A DNA stretch of 64,000 nt. Origin: Petroclostridium xylanilyticum (GTDB lineage Bacteria; Bacillota; Clostridia; SK-Y3). Positions 8,623 through 23,509 of the stretch are shown here, piece by piece; within the stretch, counting starts at the first letter, position 1; the number at the start of each line of letters is the position of its first letter. Made by a program: the position numbers and the translations under genes. The DNA is taken from assembly GCF_002252565.1 (NCBI RefSeq), contig NZ_NPML01000018.1:303907-367906 (forward strand), written 5' to 3'. A model generated the notes under the pieces. The model saw only the letters and a list, made by a program, of their open reading frames with translations, had not been told where the DNA came from and searched no databases.

Positions 8623-8937
8623 CTATTTTACATCAAATCCCTGTTTTTTTAATCTCCTTACCATTTCTTCTTTTCCAGCGCAGTGAAGCATCTCTTCCCA
8701 AGTCTTAAATTTTGTTTTCTCACGAACCACTTTATCAAGTTCTTCTTGAGCAAGATTGTCATAATCCTCTTGAGTGTTTACTTCAAATCCTCCAAATTTA
8801 AAGAATTCCTCTATACTACTGAAATCCGTATACTTCTTCATGAAATCCTTATTGAATAATTCATTAAAATTTGCACGGCCATCTGCTTTTTTTACTTTCT
8901 TTTCAAGTTCTTTTAATTGTTTCTCAATACTGTTCAT
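8623..8937 (-). CDS. Small charged protein attached to the BREX operon
   Basis: A 104-aa, lysine/glutamate-rich, mostly helical protein (MNSIEKQLKELEKKVKK) with an N-terminal coiled-coil-like heptad region and the aromatic motif SIEEFFKFGGFEV. It begins 16 bp after the BrxHI stop with a GGAGGGG-type site just upstream, so it is probably the last gene of the BREX transcript. No known domain recognised. Confidence 0.55.
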   Translation of the reverse strand: MNSIEKQLKELEKKVKKADGRANFNELFNKDFMKKYTDFSSIEEFFKFGGFEVNTQEDYDNLAQEELDKVVREKTKFKTWEEMLHCAGKEEMVRRLKKQGFDVK

Positions 8938-8953
8938 AGAGACCCCTCCCTGT

Positions 8954-11101
8954 TTAATAATAGATTTTTAATATCTTAATTTGATTTTCTTTAATAAATT
9001 CCTTTGTTTTCTCAAGGTCATAAATATAATCAAACAACTGTTTTCTTCTTAATTCCTGCGGTAAATATCTTTGAAATTTTGATGTAGTAATATCAGGTAC
9101 TCTTTCAATTAATTCTGTTATTTTGTCTTCCTCAAAGTAGTTTGGATTAGTTCTAATCTTATTTATTTCTTCCGATATAATATCAAAATTGATTTTAAAT
9201 TCTTTATCTCTGCATCGAAGTTTAAATCCCTTCCAAGTTACTCCTACAATATCATAATATCTATTAATTAAAGATAATACTGTTGCCAACGTATAATTTA
9301 CTCTATTCCCCGCATATGTATAAAAAATATAATCGTTTTTGCTTTCTTCAATAAGTATTTTACCTCTTTCTAATCCAAAACTTCTTTCTTCATAACGAAT
9401 TTCATCTAACAAATCAAGTTCCGTCTTATTTAAGAAATTGTATGCCTCATTTGACGTTAGTACATTTAAATACTCTTGAGCCAATTCAAATGATACAAAA
9501 CCACCTTCAGACATCCATTTTGGAGGTCGTGCATATTCGGCTTCAATAACATATAAAATACCTCTATCATAGTCAATTTTATCTGTTTGCCAGCACCTGC
9601 CTGCAAGCACAAACTGAAAATTATCCCCTAATGCATTTACAAACCATCTTTCTAAACTTCCTATAGGACGATTTTTATATTTAACTGTAAACTCTTTATT
9701 AGTATCAAAAGCAGAGTATAAGGTTATAAAATTCCTTGCCCCAAACTTTTTTTCTGTTTCAGTATCAATAAATATCTTTCCTCTTTCATACATCAAATAC
9801 TTGTTCTCCACCATATGCTTAATTAAAAACATAAAATCTTCTTTAGATACTTCTGAAAATGAGTATATATTTTTAAATAATTCATAAATGGATTCCAAGT
9901 CAGTTCCCATAGTTGATAAGGTAATTGCCAATATTTGTTGAAACAGTATATCATAAGCCTTTCTTACAAGATAAACATCTTCTACCCATCCTCTAATTGC
10001 TAAATTCAATATTGCAATTGAGAAAACAAGTTTCTCCTTATCGGTAGGGAAAAACACAAAATGTGCAATACTGTTCTCCCTTCTTCCCGTTCTACCAAGT
10101 CTCTGCAAGAAAGAAGATACGGAATTAGGTGAATCTAACTGCAAAACAATATCAAGGTCTCCTATATCTATACCAAGTTCCAGTGTACTTGTTGCTATTA
10201 TAGCAGTATTATTGCCTATCTTAAATTTTTCTTCTGCAATTTCTCTAAAATATTTATTAATAGAAGAATGATGCACATGACAATCTATACCACTACCTTC
10301 AATAAGCAGTTTTAATTCTTCTGCTGCTGTTCTGCTATTTGAAAAGAACAGTGCTTTTTTCCCAAAAATCCTTTTCGCAATCTCCTTCTGAAAATCATCT
10401 TTTGTCTCATCCACATACTTTATTTCAATTTTTTTAGGTTTCTTTTCTTTTGGAGGATTAATTACTATTCCTTCCCTAGTACTGCTTCCCTGCATCCACT
10501 TTAAAATTTCATGCGGATTTCCTACTGTTGCAGAAAGACCTATTCGTTGTATATCGAATTTTGAAAATGATTGTATTCTTTCAACAACAGCCATAAGATG
10601 GATACCTCTTTCACTATCCGCAAATGCATGTATCTCATCTATTACTATAAATCTTATATTTTTAAATAGTTCCTTTTTATCAACTTTTTGGCTCATCAAA
10701 ATCACTTCAAGGGACTCAGGGGTAATCATTAAAATTTGAGAAGGATTTTTATAGAACTTTCTCTTTTCGCTACTTTCTACATCCCCATGCCACTTAAAAA
10801 CATCCGAATATATAAAAGAAGAAAGTTTTTTCAGCCTTTCTTCCTGATTATTTAATAGTGCTTTTATAGGTGATACATAAATTACGGATATAGGTTCTAA
10901 TTTCTCTGAATATACTACGTTTAGTACTGGTAAAAAAGCGGCTTCTGTTTTACCTCCGGCAGTAGGTGCAAGAATAATAGCATTTTTACCACTTATAATT
11001 TCAGGGAAACTCAACTCTTGCACCGGCGTTAGATTTCTCCACCCCAATTTTGTTACAATTCCATTTTTAATTGGCTCACATAAGAGATTAAAGTTACTCA
11101 T
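8954..11101 (-). CDS. brxHI: BrxHI-type Lhr-like DEAD/DEAH helicase of BREX
   Basis: A superfamily 2 helicase of 715 aa. Features in order: Q28 in TPVQELSFP, Walker A APTAGGKTE (45-53), DEIH near residue 152, the SAT motif in GLSATVGNP, then the second RecA domain with STLELGIDIGDLDIVLQ and QRLGRTGRR. A C-terminal Lhr-like half follows. BrxHI helicases occur in BREX types 2 and 6 next to brxD, which is the arrangement here (11 bp downstream of brxD). Length matches the family. Its precise role in phage exclusion is not known. Symbol given by family and context. Confidence 0.85.
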   Translation of the reverse strand: MSNFNLLCEPIKNGIVTKLGWRNLTPVQELSFPEIISGKNAIILAPTAGGKTEAAFLPVLNVVYSEKLEPISVIYVSPIKALLNNQEERLKKLSSFIYSDVFKWHGDVESSEKRKFYKNPSQILMITPESLEVILMSQKVDKKELFKNIRFIVIDEIHAFADSERGIHLMAVVERIQSFSKFDIQRIGLSATVGNPHEILKWMQGSSTREGIVINPPKEKKPKKIEIKYVDETKDDFQKEIAKRIFGKKALFFSNSRTAAEELKLLIEGSGIDCHVHHSSINKYFREIAEEKFKIGNNTAIIATSTLELGIDIGDLDIVLQLDSPNSVSSFLQRLGRTGRRENSIAHFVFFPTDKEKLVFSIAILNLAIRGWVEDVYLVRKAYDILFQQILAITLSTMGTDLESIYELFKNIYSFSEVSKEDFMFLIKHMVENKYLMYERGKIFIDTETEKKFGARNFITLYSAFDTNKEFTVKYKNRPIGSLERWFVNALGDNFQFVLAGRCWQTDKIDYDRGILYVIEAEYARPPKWMSEGGFVSFELAQEYLNVLTSNEAYNFLNKTELDLLDEIRYEERSFGLERGKILIEESKNDYIFYTYAGNRVNYTLATVLSLINRYYDIVGVTWKGFKLRCRDKEFKINFDIISEEINKIRTNPNYFEEDKITELIERVPDITTSKFQRYLPQELRRKQLFDYIYDLEKTKEFIKENQIKILKIYY

Positions 11102-11112
11102 ATTCCTACCAC

Positions 11113-12393
11113 CTAAAAGTTAACTATGTGTGCAGTTTCCTTTTCTACTTCAACTGCTTTATTTATTAATTCATCATTAAATTTAAACTGCTCTTCAGGT
11201 ATATAGTCATCATACATCTGTGCCTTGTCTAATATATCAACAAAAACCCTTAAATAACCTCTTGGACCTACCTTAATTTCTCCTCCAAAGCCTGAAGTCA
11301 CTTCCTTGACAAGTTTCTCAATAAAATGCTCTGTAATTTTTAACTCTGGGTTCCAATTATAAACTTGTCCATGTATCTGCTTTACTTTTTGGGATATCTG
11401 AATTAATTTATCGTTATTAAATTTCTCAAGATAAATTAATGGTTGTCTTAAATTTCTATGTTTTTCATCTTTTTCTACTTTTACTCTTTGATAAATAGGT
11501 TCATAACTCTTAAAACCCTTCTCACTTTCCATCAACTCGTCAGTACCAGTATACAGAAAATAGCAGTTTGGAAATCCATTTCTATCTGTTTCATCAATGA
11601 AAAGCCTTAAATTTTCATATGCTTGGTCTCTCATATCTTTTCGTGGTAGTTTTTGCACCGTTTCAACTTCATCTAATATTATCACAAGGCCTTCATATCC
11701 TGTGCTTTTTATCATATGAAGCAATGCCCTGAAAAACTCAAATGAGTTCTCTCTTTTTACAGAACCAGTTACACCAAGTTTTCTCTTTATTTCTATGCCT
11801 ATATTCTCACCTTTTAACCACCCTACTGCAGCCTGGGCTAATATAGTATCGCCTTTATATTTAGCATTATAAAATGCCCGTATGGAGTTAGCAAATGAAG
11901 ATGCTATTGAACCTACAACAAGCAACTCCTCATTTATCTTCTTGTCCATAGCCTTTTTAAACTCTTCCTCATTGTCTTCAGGTGATATTCCTTCAATTGC
12001 TGAAACTTTATCCTCCAAATCTAAAAGCCATTCTTCAAGGATTATAGAAAAAGCAGGTATTTTCTTATTATCTGCTACTCTTAATCCCCCCATTATTTTT
12101 CTATATAATTCTTCAAAGTTATGTAACGGGGCTTCAGATGATATGACAACAGAAGATACAACAAAATTCTTGCTAAATGCCATTTCTCTAACTGCCGTAC
12201 TAAAAAATGTTTTACCTGAACCATAATCACCTATAATAAATTTAAATGCACTTTTATCTTTTCTTACATATTCCAACTGACTTTCAATCTCTTTTAATTC
12301 TTCATCAATGCCAACGGCAATATATTCTGTTCCTTCCGCTGGAACTGTGCCATTTCGAAGTGCATTTATTATATCTTTAAGAACTTCACTCAT
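11113..12393 (-). CDS. brxD: BrxD-like AAA ATPase (DUF2791) of BREX
   Basis: A 426-aa P-loop ATPase. ATG 12393 (MSEVLKDIINALRNGTVPAEG) has GGAGGTGG upstream and overlaps the end of pglZ by 8 bp, which supports coupled translation. Walker A is GDYGSGKT (residues 55-62), Walker B is GLVIILDEVE, and a sensor region follows (CYFLYTGTDELM). The N-terminal motif ALRNGTVP and the GxRGYLRVFVDILD stretch near the C-terminus are typical of the BREX-linked BrxD/DUF2791 family. It works with the BrxHI helicase in types 2 and 6. Confidence 0.83.
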   Translation of the reverse strand: MSEVLKDIINALRNGTVPAEGTEYIAVGIDEELKEIESQLEYVRKDKSAFKFIIGDYGSGKTFFSTAVREMAFSKNFVVSSVVISSEAPLHNFEELYRKIMGGLRVADNKKIPAFSIILEEWLLDLEDKVSAIEGISPEDNEEEFKKAMDKKINEELLVVGSIASSFANSIRAFYNAKYKGDTILAQAAVGWLKGENIGIEIKRKLGVTGSVKRENSFEFFRALLHMIKSTGYEGLVIILDEVETVQKLPRKDMRDQAYENLRLFIDETDRNGFPNCYFLYTGTDELMESEKGFKSYEPIYQRVKVEKDEKHRNLRQPLIYLEKFNNDKLIQISQKVKQIHGQVYNWNPELKITEHFIEKLVKEVTSGFGGEIKVGPRGYLRVFVDILDKAQMYDDYIPEEQFKFNDELINKAVEVEKETAHIVNF

Positions 12394-14860
12394 TCCATCC
12401 ACCTCCAAAGAGATTTTCAGTATTAATTTTATAAACAATAAACTCCCCTGCTGATGTTGTATCTATTATTTTAATTCCTGCCCCTTGCAATTTCTTTATA
12501 AATCTTCTCAACATACCATCAATCAATCCTGCATTCCCAAATTGATTCTTAAATATTTTTTCAATATCTTTTGTATTAAGAGAATTAAATCTATATAAAT
12601 TGGTTAAAAATACATGTTCTTTATCATTAATTTTGAATGGCAATTTCAATTTTTTGCCATCATGAAAGATTACTGTTTCTCCGGTACTATCTATTGTTTT
12701 AGTTACTGTATACGAAGTAAACTTACTACTTGGTAATGGCCTGGCATATATAAAAGGAATAATTACTTCTTCAATACTGCACCCACCATGACTGTAAAAA
12801 TCCTTTTCTCCTCCACCAATGAAATATCCTCTGTTAGTATAGGATAATATATAGTTATCAAGTGTTATACCATCTTCAAGTTCTATATAGTGTTTTGATT
12901 CTAAAAATCTTGGTTTCACAGTTGTTAAGCCATCTACATCTTTAATATTTATATATTCATCTACACGCATCATGCCGTGGTCTGCTGCTATTACTACACT
13001 TGCATTATCAGGTATCTTGTTAATAAGTGTCTTTATACTATTTTCAAAAACTTTTTCCTGCTTAGCATAAAACAAATATAAATCCTCTGTAGCCCTATGC
13101 CCGTCTTTATCAAACATATTATATATAAAAATATTAATCTTTTTATCTAGGAGCAAGTTCCCTTCGATATCATCCTGCTTTAAATAAGATTCAGATTTAG
13201 TCACATAAGTTACATTCTCTTTATTATTATCTATAATATTCCTGTATATGGCTTCTCTAGATATCGCTGTAATAGACGGCAAAAGTGAAAAAGATGATTT
13301 AATACTTGTTTCACGGTTTAACAAAATATCTTTAAAATACTTATAAACTACATTAATCCATGCATCATATCTCATTCCATCAAAAATAATGATAAATATT
13401 TTATCATCTTTCAAATCTACTATTTTCTCAATATCGCTGCTTAATATTGGTCTCGACGGTCCATAATCAGATGATATCCAGGACTTATAATTTTTAATAT
13501 AAAATTCCGCAAAAGTTTTTCTAAACTTGTTTAAAAGATTGCTAATTCTTCTATCTAAAGCAGCATATCTCCCCTTCTCGATTATATTCCATTCGTCAGA
13601 AAATCTAATTTTACTTAGTAGATACTGTAAATTTGACAGTTTATCTCTATATAAGTCCACCCAATCCGTATATAGATTTAAACTAGTGATTCTAACAGAA
13701 TCTTTTTCAATTGATTCTACTAGAGACATAAGTTCAACAAAATCATTAAAAAAACTCTTAACCTTATTTGTATTTTCAGTAGTATAAGGTATATCTTTTA
13801 GTGTTTCCTTTACTTCCTGAAGATTTTCCAAGCCGTATTTAAAAACTTTTTTTAGTCCTTCAATATTAAACTCCTTTATTATATTTCTAATCCCATCTAA
13901 AACGCAAATATAAGAAGTAATATTTTCTTTAATAAATTGTATGTGGTTCTGTTCTACAGAATACAGGTCTATTCCTGAATCCAATACCCACTTTTCCGCT
14001 CTATCTTTCATAGAGACAAATAATTTCTTGTCTTTCTTTTCGATAATCTTAACCTGTGTAACCAAGTCTTTATAATATCTTTCAAAGGCCTCTACTTTGA
14101 CAAATTCTAATCCTATAACCTTTTTGACATTGTCTCCATTTAATTTATTAAAAAAATCTAATATGTAGCAAGTCCACATCAGTTTCTCGAATTCATTAAA
14201 TACCCCTTGATTAATCACGCTGTGCATGAGTTCTCCGCCATTATCATAAAAGACTTTACAAAGTAATTCTTTTATATCTGTTGCATAATTCTTTTGATTG
14301 ATTCCACCATGCAATTCTATTATATTTTTATAAAATATATAACAATCAGCATCTCCATCAATCGATGTAGCATCCATGTCATATAAGGCAGATAGGACTA
14401 TCCTATCCACCTCCTCCATGTTAATCATTTTCTTCTTGAACTTCTTTCTGTAGTGAATAAGTTCATTAAAAATATTTCTAACATCAGAAACACTGTAATG
14501 ATTAATTCTTTCATGCCACAATAAATCTTCTTCTACAGTATCTAAAACATCTTTAATATCTATATTATTTACTCTTCCACCATCTGCTCTCTTAATAAAG
14601 TCTTGGAGTTTCTCTAGTAATCCTTCATTCTTGAGAGCAAATATATATCTATCCTCACATTTATGTTTTATGTGTTCATAATAGGCTCTAAAGATTACAT
14701 TCTCTTCAATAGATACTAATTTATATGGATAGATATAAACATTTATCTCATCACATCCATCCAAAACACCACTTTTATCAAGGTACATCATAAAGGGCTT
14801 TGAAAATGTAGTCTTTTTTTCTATAAACTTACCAAGATAATACTTATAACTATCCTCCAT
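12386..14860 (-). CDS. pglZ: PglZ, alkaline-phosphatase-fold protein of BREX
   Basis: An 824-aa protein with the PglZ core in its second half: FIIIFDGMRYDAW (D near 492), a threonine/serine-rich nucleophile region (SFSLLPSITAISREA), AADHGMM near 623 and SHGG near 687. These are the metal and phosphate ligands of the alkaline-phosphatase superfamily. PglZ is the common marker of all BREX systems and is needed for phage exclusion; its substrate is not established. The start at ATG 14860 has AAAGGAGGG upstream, better than an upstream in-frame start at 14878. It sits 25 bp after brxC. Confidence 0.9.
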   Translation of the reverse strand: MEDSYKYYLGKFIEKKTTFSKPFMMYLDKSGVLDGCDEINVYIYPYKLVSIEENVIFRAYYEHIKHKCEDRYIFALKNEGLLEKLQDFIKRADGGRVNNIDIKDVLDTVEEDLLWHERINHYSVSDVRNIFNELIHYRKKFKKKMINMEEVDRIVLSALYDMDATSIDGDADCYIFYKNIIELHGGINQKNYATDIKELLCKVFYDNGGELMHSVINQGVFNEFEKLMWTCYILDFFNKLNGDNVKKVIGLEFVKVEAFERYYKDLVTQVKIIEKKDKKLFVSMKDRAEKWVLDSGIDLYSVEQNHIQFIKENITSYICVLDGIRNIIKEFNIEGLKKVFKYGLENLQEVKETLKDIPYTTENTNKVKSFFNDFVELMSLVESIEKDSVRITSLNLYTDWVDLYRDKLSNLQYLLSKIRFSDEWNIIEKGRYAALDRRISNLLNKFRKTFAEFYIKNYKSWISSDYGPSRPILSSDIEKIVDLKDDKIFIIIFDGMRYDAWINVVYKYFKDILLNRETSIKSSFSLLPSITAISREAIYRNIIDNNKENVTYVTKSESYLKQDDIEGNLLLDKKINIFIYNMFDKDGHRATEDLYLFYAKQEKVFENSIKTLINKIPDNASVVIAADHGMMRVDEYINIKDVDGLTTVKPRFLESKHYIELEDGITLDNYILSYTNRGYFIGGGEKDFYSHGGCSIEEVIIPFIYARPLPSSKFTSYTVTKTIDSTGETVIFHDGKKLKLPFKINDKEHVFLTNLYRFNSLNTKDIEKIFKNQFGNAGLIDGMLRRFIKKLQGAGIKIIDTTSAGEFIVYKINTENLFGGGWNE

Positions 14861-14884
14861 AATAGCCCTCCTTTCCACACAAGC

Positions 14885-19501
<4,617 letters not shown>

Positions 19502-19505
<4 letters not shown>

Positions 19506-20284
19506 TTAACCACCTTCTCAACTAACTGTTCAAGGCTATCATATTTAAATTGATATTGGGAATTATCTCCCATTACATAGTTTTCAATATACCCTTCATC
19601 CATCATCCATTTTAAATATTTCTTAATCAAAGGTTCACTCATCAAAAAATATTTAAATACATCTGCATTTAAAATTACATCTGCTCTCGGCATCTTATTA
19701 TCTTTAATTTTTCTAAACTCATAGTATAAACAAAAAACAAGCGCCTCGTTAGTAGGTCTAATATTCCAATTCAATCTATACCTTTTTGCACTTGAAACTT
19801 TATCGCTAACTGCATTTAAAATTCCAAAATCCTTTAGTATGTTAACAACAACATTAAAAGTTTTTTCAACTGAACTCTCTTTTGCATCAGGCATTTTTAA
19901 TCTAAAATACTCAAGTAAATCCTTGCTTGATATCTCGTCCTTCAAATCCCCTTTAGCAAATGATTTTACACAATCACCAACACAAGTATGCTTTGTACAG
20001 GTAACATAATAAAGGACTTCTTTTTTAGACTGGTAATTGGTTATTTCATTTATATACTTCAGTAAAGGAGTATAAATTATATCGTTTCCTTCAGTTTCAA
20101 TAAAACGCTCAAAAAATCTTCTTCTATACTTCAGTGATGCCTTTTCTCCAAAGGGCATCACTGATTCAACATACTGCCTTACTAACTCTTTATTTCTATT
20201 ATGCTCTATATATCTTATGCAATCTAATGTTGTTTCTACTGGCACCTTCTCTGATAAAGGCAAAAACTTCTGTAAACCATTCAT
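19502..20284 (-). CDS. brxA: BrxA-like (DUF1819-type) BREX protein
   Basis: A 260-aa helical protein. ATG 20284 follows GAAGGTG at 6 nt. The order of segments matches BrxA: a region of basic helices (SLKYRRRFFERFI), a helical core with LLKYINEITN and a cysteine-containing helix, then a small winged-helix-like part (VNILKDFGILNA) and a C-terminal extension of about 80 aa that BrxA usually lacks. BrxA is a small DNA-binding protein of types 1, 3, 5 and 6. The identity is supported by position but not by a diagnostic motif. Confidence 0.6.
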
Positions 20285-20314
20285 CTTTATCACCTTCAAT
20301 TCTACATAGGTAAA

Positions 20315-23300
20315 CTATCTTCTAAAAGCCTTCTTAATTTGACTGTTAAAAATCTCTATATAATCTTCTTTATCTTTAATATTAAGTCCTTCAAATAATT
20401 TCAATATATCTCTCGCTTTTTTCTCGTTTGGATTTACTTCTGTATATTCCTTAATGGCATCAATAAAATATTCTTTATGAATTTCATCATCCCATTCAGA
20501 TAAACCATAATAATTGCTGTCATAGTATTTTACAAGGTCTTTTGGTTCTTTATCTGCATTTTTATTTTTAATATAACTATTCCATGTATCAGCAAATTCG
20601 TTTAGTGCTTCTTTCACTATGTCTTTTGATTTTTTAGTAGGATTATCTTTTCTCATAATGTTTATAAGTTCTTCAAAATTATGTAGTTTCTCTTTAAGAG
20701 TATTTCTAATATCATCAAGGCTAATATATTTCTTCTTACTTTTCAATATTTCAATTGCTTCGTCTTTTAAATACTCATTAACAACAGTATATAACTCTGA
20801 AAGATTATAAAATTTCCAAGGTTCATTTCCTCCATAGAGTCTTGCATAGTTTTCACGCAGCAAAGAAACAGTAACGAATTCGTAACCATATTTTTCTGCA
20901 ATTTCCTGTAAAGACTTGTTATTTATAATATGCTCTGTTATAAATTCGCTTGGCGTTAACTCATTCATAATATCTCTTAACGCCATATTAACTATCTCTT
21001 CTTCATTAACTACACCTCTATTTTTTCTTATTTCATATCTATAAGTTTCTTCTTTTATACCATAATTATTGTTCCTTAAATCTTTTTCAATCTCATATAT
21101 TTCTTCATACCCTAACCCATACATATAATAAATTCGCCTATTTATTTCATTTACACATTTTTCAATTTCCCTTTCTAATCTTGCCCTGTTTTTTATTTGG
21201 TGGAAAATGTCATCAATTTTTGTATTTATTAAGCAAATTTTCTCTTTTTTTAATTTTTTTATATTATTCATTATAGTTTTTGTACACTGTGATATCTTAT
21301 TTTCTTTGTCGTCCAAAATAATAGGTAGCCTCCCTACATAATGGCCATCCATATCCATGTTTAATGAAGAATTATTAAATATAAAATATTTTAGATAATA
21401 TGTAAGTAAGTTCGAATTAATTAATCCTATCATATAAAATAAATCAACTTTTATTCCTTTATCAAAGACTAAATTAGTTATAGTATCATAAGTAATGTCT
21501 TTATTATCTAGAATTGCTCCTATGATTCTAACTTTCGAGGATACTAATCTTTGTATACCAATCCTGTCGCTCATTTGCCTTAATATTTGATTTCTGTAAC
21601 TATTTAGTTGTTTATGGTTTATATCAATGTAAACGGAATCTCGAATATAATATCTTTCGATGTTTCTCCCGCCTAAAATCCTATATTGATGTTTATCATC
21701 ACAAGATAAAGATATAACTTCTATTTTACTTTGAATTGGTGCTCCTCTAAAAATGCTACATATTCTCTCTAATGGTAGAATCTCTTTATTGTTTTTAATA
21801 GAATTAAAAATGTTAATATTTTTATCATTTAAATACATATGCAATATATCTTTCTGTAAATATTCTTCTTTCACTAAATGGAAGTTTTCAAAGTTATCCA
21901 TTCTATAATTAAGTCTTGTATATATCATTGTATCTGTTTTTTCATTACTTTTTTTTATTAAAAAGATAGTTTGTTCTCCACCTACATCATCAAAAGCAAT
22001 CCCAACATCACATAGTGACTTAATATGATATTTAATTATTTCTTCTCTTATAGGTTTGTACGATTTTACCCAAGTAGTCACTTTGGGTATTATATATCCC
22101 AAACTTCCTAAATCTTTTAATCGTTTTAATCCTATGTATACAAAAATTGATGAAATATTTAATACACCATCCCTTAAAAAATCATACTGTCTCGATTTTT
22201 CTTTACTAATATTAAAATATGGTGGATTCCCAACTACATAATCATATTTTTTAGCCCAAAATTCACAAAGCCTTACTAACTCCTCTGCCTTATCCCTACT
22301 CAAAGTATCTTGTCTGTGTATTCCAGCCATATCTTTATAATTTATTGTAAAATAAAGACTATGATTTTCTAACTGTTGTTTTAAATCCTGCCAATCATAA
22401 TCCTCTTCCCATTTAATCAAACTGTCGCATTCCATGATGTTCAATTCATCTGTAAAATTTTCAAGGTCTTTTAGCAGCAGATTAATAGTAGTCAACTGAA
22501 CAGCAAAACTATCTATGTCCGCTCCAAAAATACAGTGCTTTAGAATGTGATAATGAATTCTATCCTTTACCCAGTATTCCTTACCCTTCATATTTTCATT
22601 TTTATATATATAATCTACATCAGCATATTTTTCTCTTAACCTATCTATGTTTTCTTCAAACTTCTTTTTCAATATATCATATGCCATAATCAGGAAATGT
22701 CCGCTGCCGCATGCAGGGTCTAAAACAGAAACAAAAGGATTTTCAACTACATCTGCTTCTGCAACCGTATTATTTAAAATATATTCAATAACAAAATCTG
22801 GAGTATAAAACTGTCCAATTGCTTTACGGGTTTCCCTGTCCATGAATTTTTCATAAACGTCACCAAGTATATTCCCTTCTGCAGGAACATTAAAGTCAAA
22901 TTTCGATGTATCAAGTTTTTCAATAATTTTAGCAACATTTTCCTCATAACTATAAATTGGTGTTTTTTTATATTCCTTGCTATCCAGTATAAACTTTAGT
23001 TCAAGTTCCTGTTTAGTAGGATTTAATTTCTCATATTTATCCTCTTTAAAAAGAGCAATATTTTTAAAGGATTCTTTCATATCAGCAAAAGCAAACTTTA
23101 GCAGTTCCCCAAAAGTATAATTGGAAATCAGGCTTATCCACTTATCTCTGCCCCTTGCAGATAATTTCTTCCCTATGTTAGGGTCTTTTGGCTCTCCCAT
23201 AATAAAATCTTCTTCAGGATTAAACATAAATCCTTTATCTTCACATATCCTTATAAACAAAACCTTGTTTATAAGCGTATAAGAAGTCCTATGGCAAAAA

Positions 23301-23494
23301 TTCTCATTCCACTTATCTTTATCATCCTTACCTATACCATTTTCTCTATACTCTTTTTCAATGAAATTTCTAAAATCTTCATTATTATCATATTTATATG
23401 CAAAAAGTTCCCTATATACGGAAACCATATTTTTATGAATCTGTTTTAATTCGTCTATTAAAGCATCCTTATTAAATATAACTGCTTCTTCCAC
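20315..23494 (-). CDS. pglX: PglX, BREX adenine-specific DNA methyltransferase
   Basis: A 1059-aa Eco57I-type methyltransferase. GTG 23494 has AGGAGG at a 9-nt spacing. Helical N-terminal domain, residues 1-200. AdoMet motif I LDPACGSGHFL near residue 260, preceded by IGQFYTPDFVIEYIL. Catalytic motif IV NPPYF near residue 425, giving N6-adenine methylation. A target-recognition region follows (about 520-800), then a helical C-terminus. PglX marks host DNA at a non-palindromic site and so distinguishes it from phage DNA. It is downstream of a lone paralogue of its own N-terminal domain (23510-24121). Confidence 0.92.
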   Translation of the reverse strand: MEEAVIFNKDALIDELKQIHKNMVSVYRELFAYKYDNNEDFRNFIEKEYRENGIGKDDKDKWNENFCHRTSYTLINKVLFIRICEDKGFMFNPEEDFIMGEPKDPNIGKKLSARGRDKWISLISNYTFGELLKFAFADMKESFKNIALFKEDKYEKLNPTKQELELKFILDSKEYKKTPIYSYEENVAKIIEKLDTSKFDFNVPAEGNILGDVYEKFMDRETRKAIGQFYTPDFVIEYILNNTVAEADVVENPFVSVLDPACGSGHFLIMAYDILKKKFEENIDRLREKYADVDYIYKNENMKGKEYWVKDRIHYHILKHCIFGADIDSFAVQLTTINLLLKDLENFTDELNIMECDSLIKWEEDYDWQDLKQQLENHSLYFTINYKDMAGIHRQDTLSRDKAEELVRLCEFWAKKYDYVVGNPPYFNISKEKSRQYDFLRDGVLNISSIFVYIGLKRLKDLGSLGYIIPKVTTWVKSYKPIREEIIKYHIKSLCDVGIAFDDVGGEQTIFLIKKSNEKTDTMIYTRLNYRMDNFENFHLVKEEYLQKDILHMYLNDKNINIFNSIKNNKEILPLERICSIFRGAPIQSKIEVISLSCDDKHQYRILGGRNIERYYIRDSVYIDINHKQLNSYRNQILRQMSDRIGIQRLVSSKVRIIGAILDNKDITYDTITNLVFDKGIKVDLFYMIGLINSNLLTYYLKYFIFNNSSLNMDMDGHYVGRLPIILDDKENKISQCTKTIMNNIKKLKKEKICLINTKIDDIFHQIKNRARLEREIEKCVNEINRRIYYMYGLGYEEIYEIEKDLRNNNYGIKEETYRYEIRKNRGVVNEEEIVNMALRDIMNELTPSEFITEHIINNKSLQEIAEKYGYEFVTVSLLRENYARLYGGNEPWKFYNLSELYTVVNEYLKDEAIEILKSKKKYISLDDIRNTLKEKLHNFEELINIMRKDNPTKKSKDIVKEALNEFADTWNSYIKNKNADKEPKDLVKYYDSNYYGLSEWDDEIHKEYFIDAIKEYTEVNPNEKKARDILKLFEGLNIKDKEDYIEIFNSQIKKAFRR

Positions 23495-23509
23495 TTAAGT
23501 TCTACCTCC

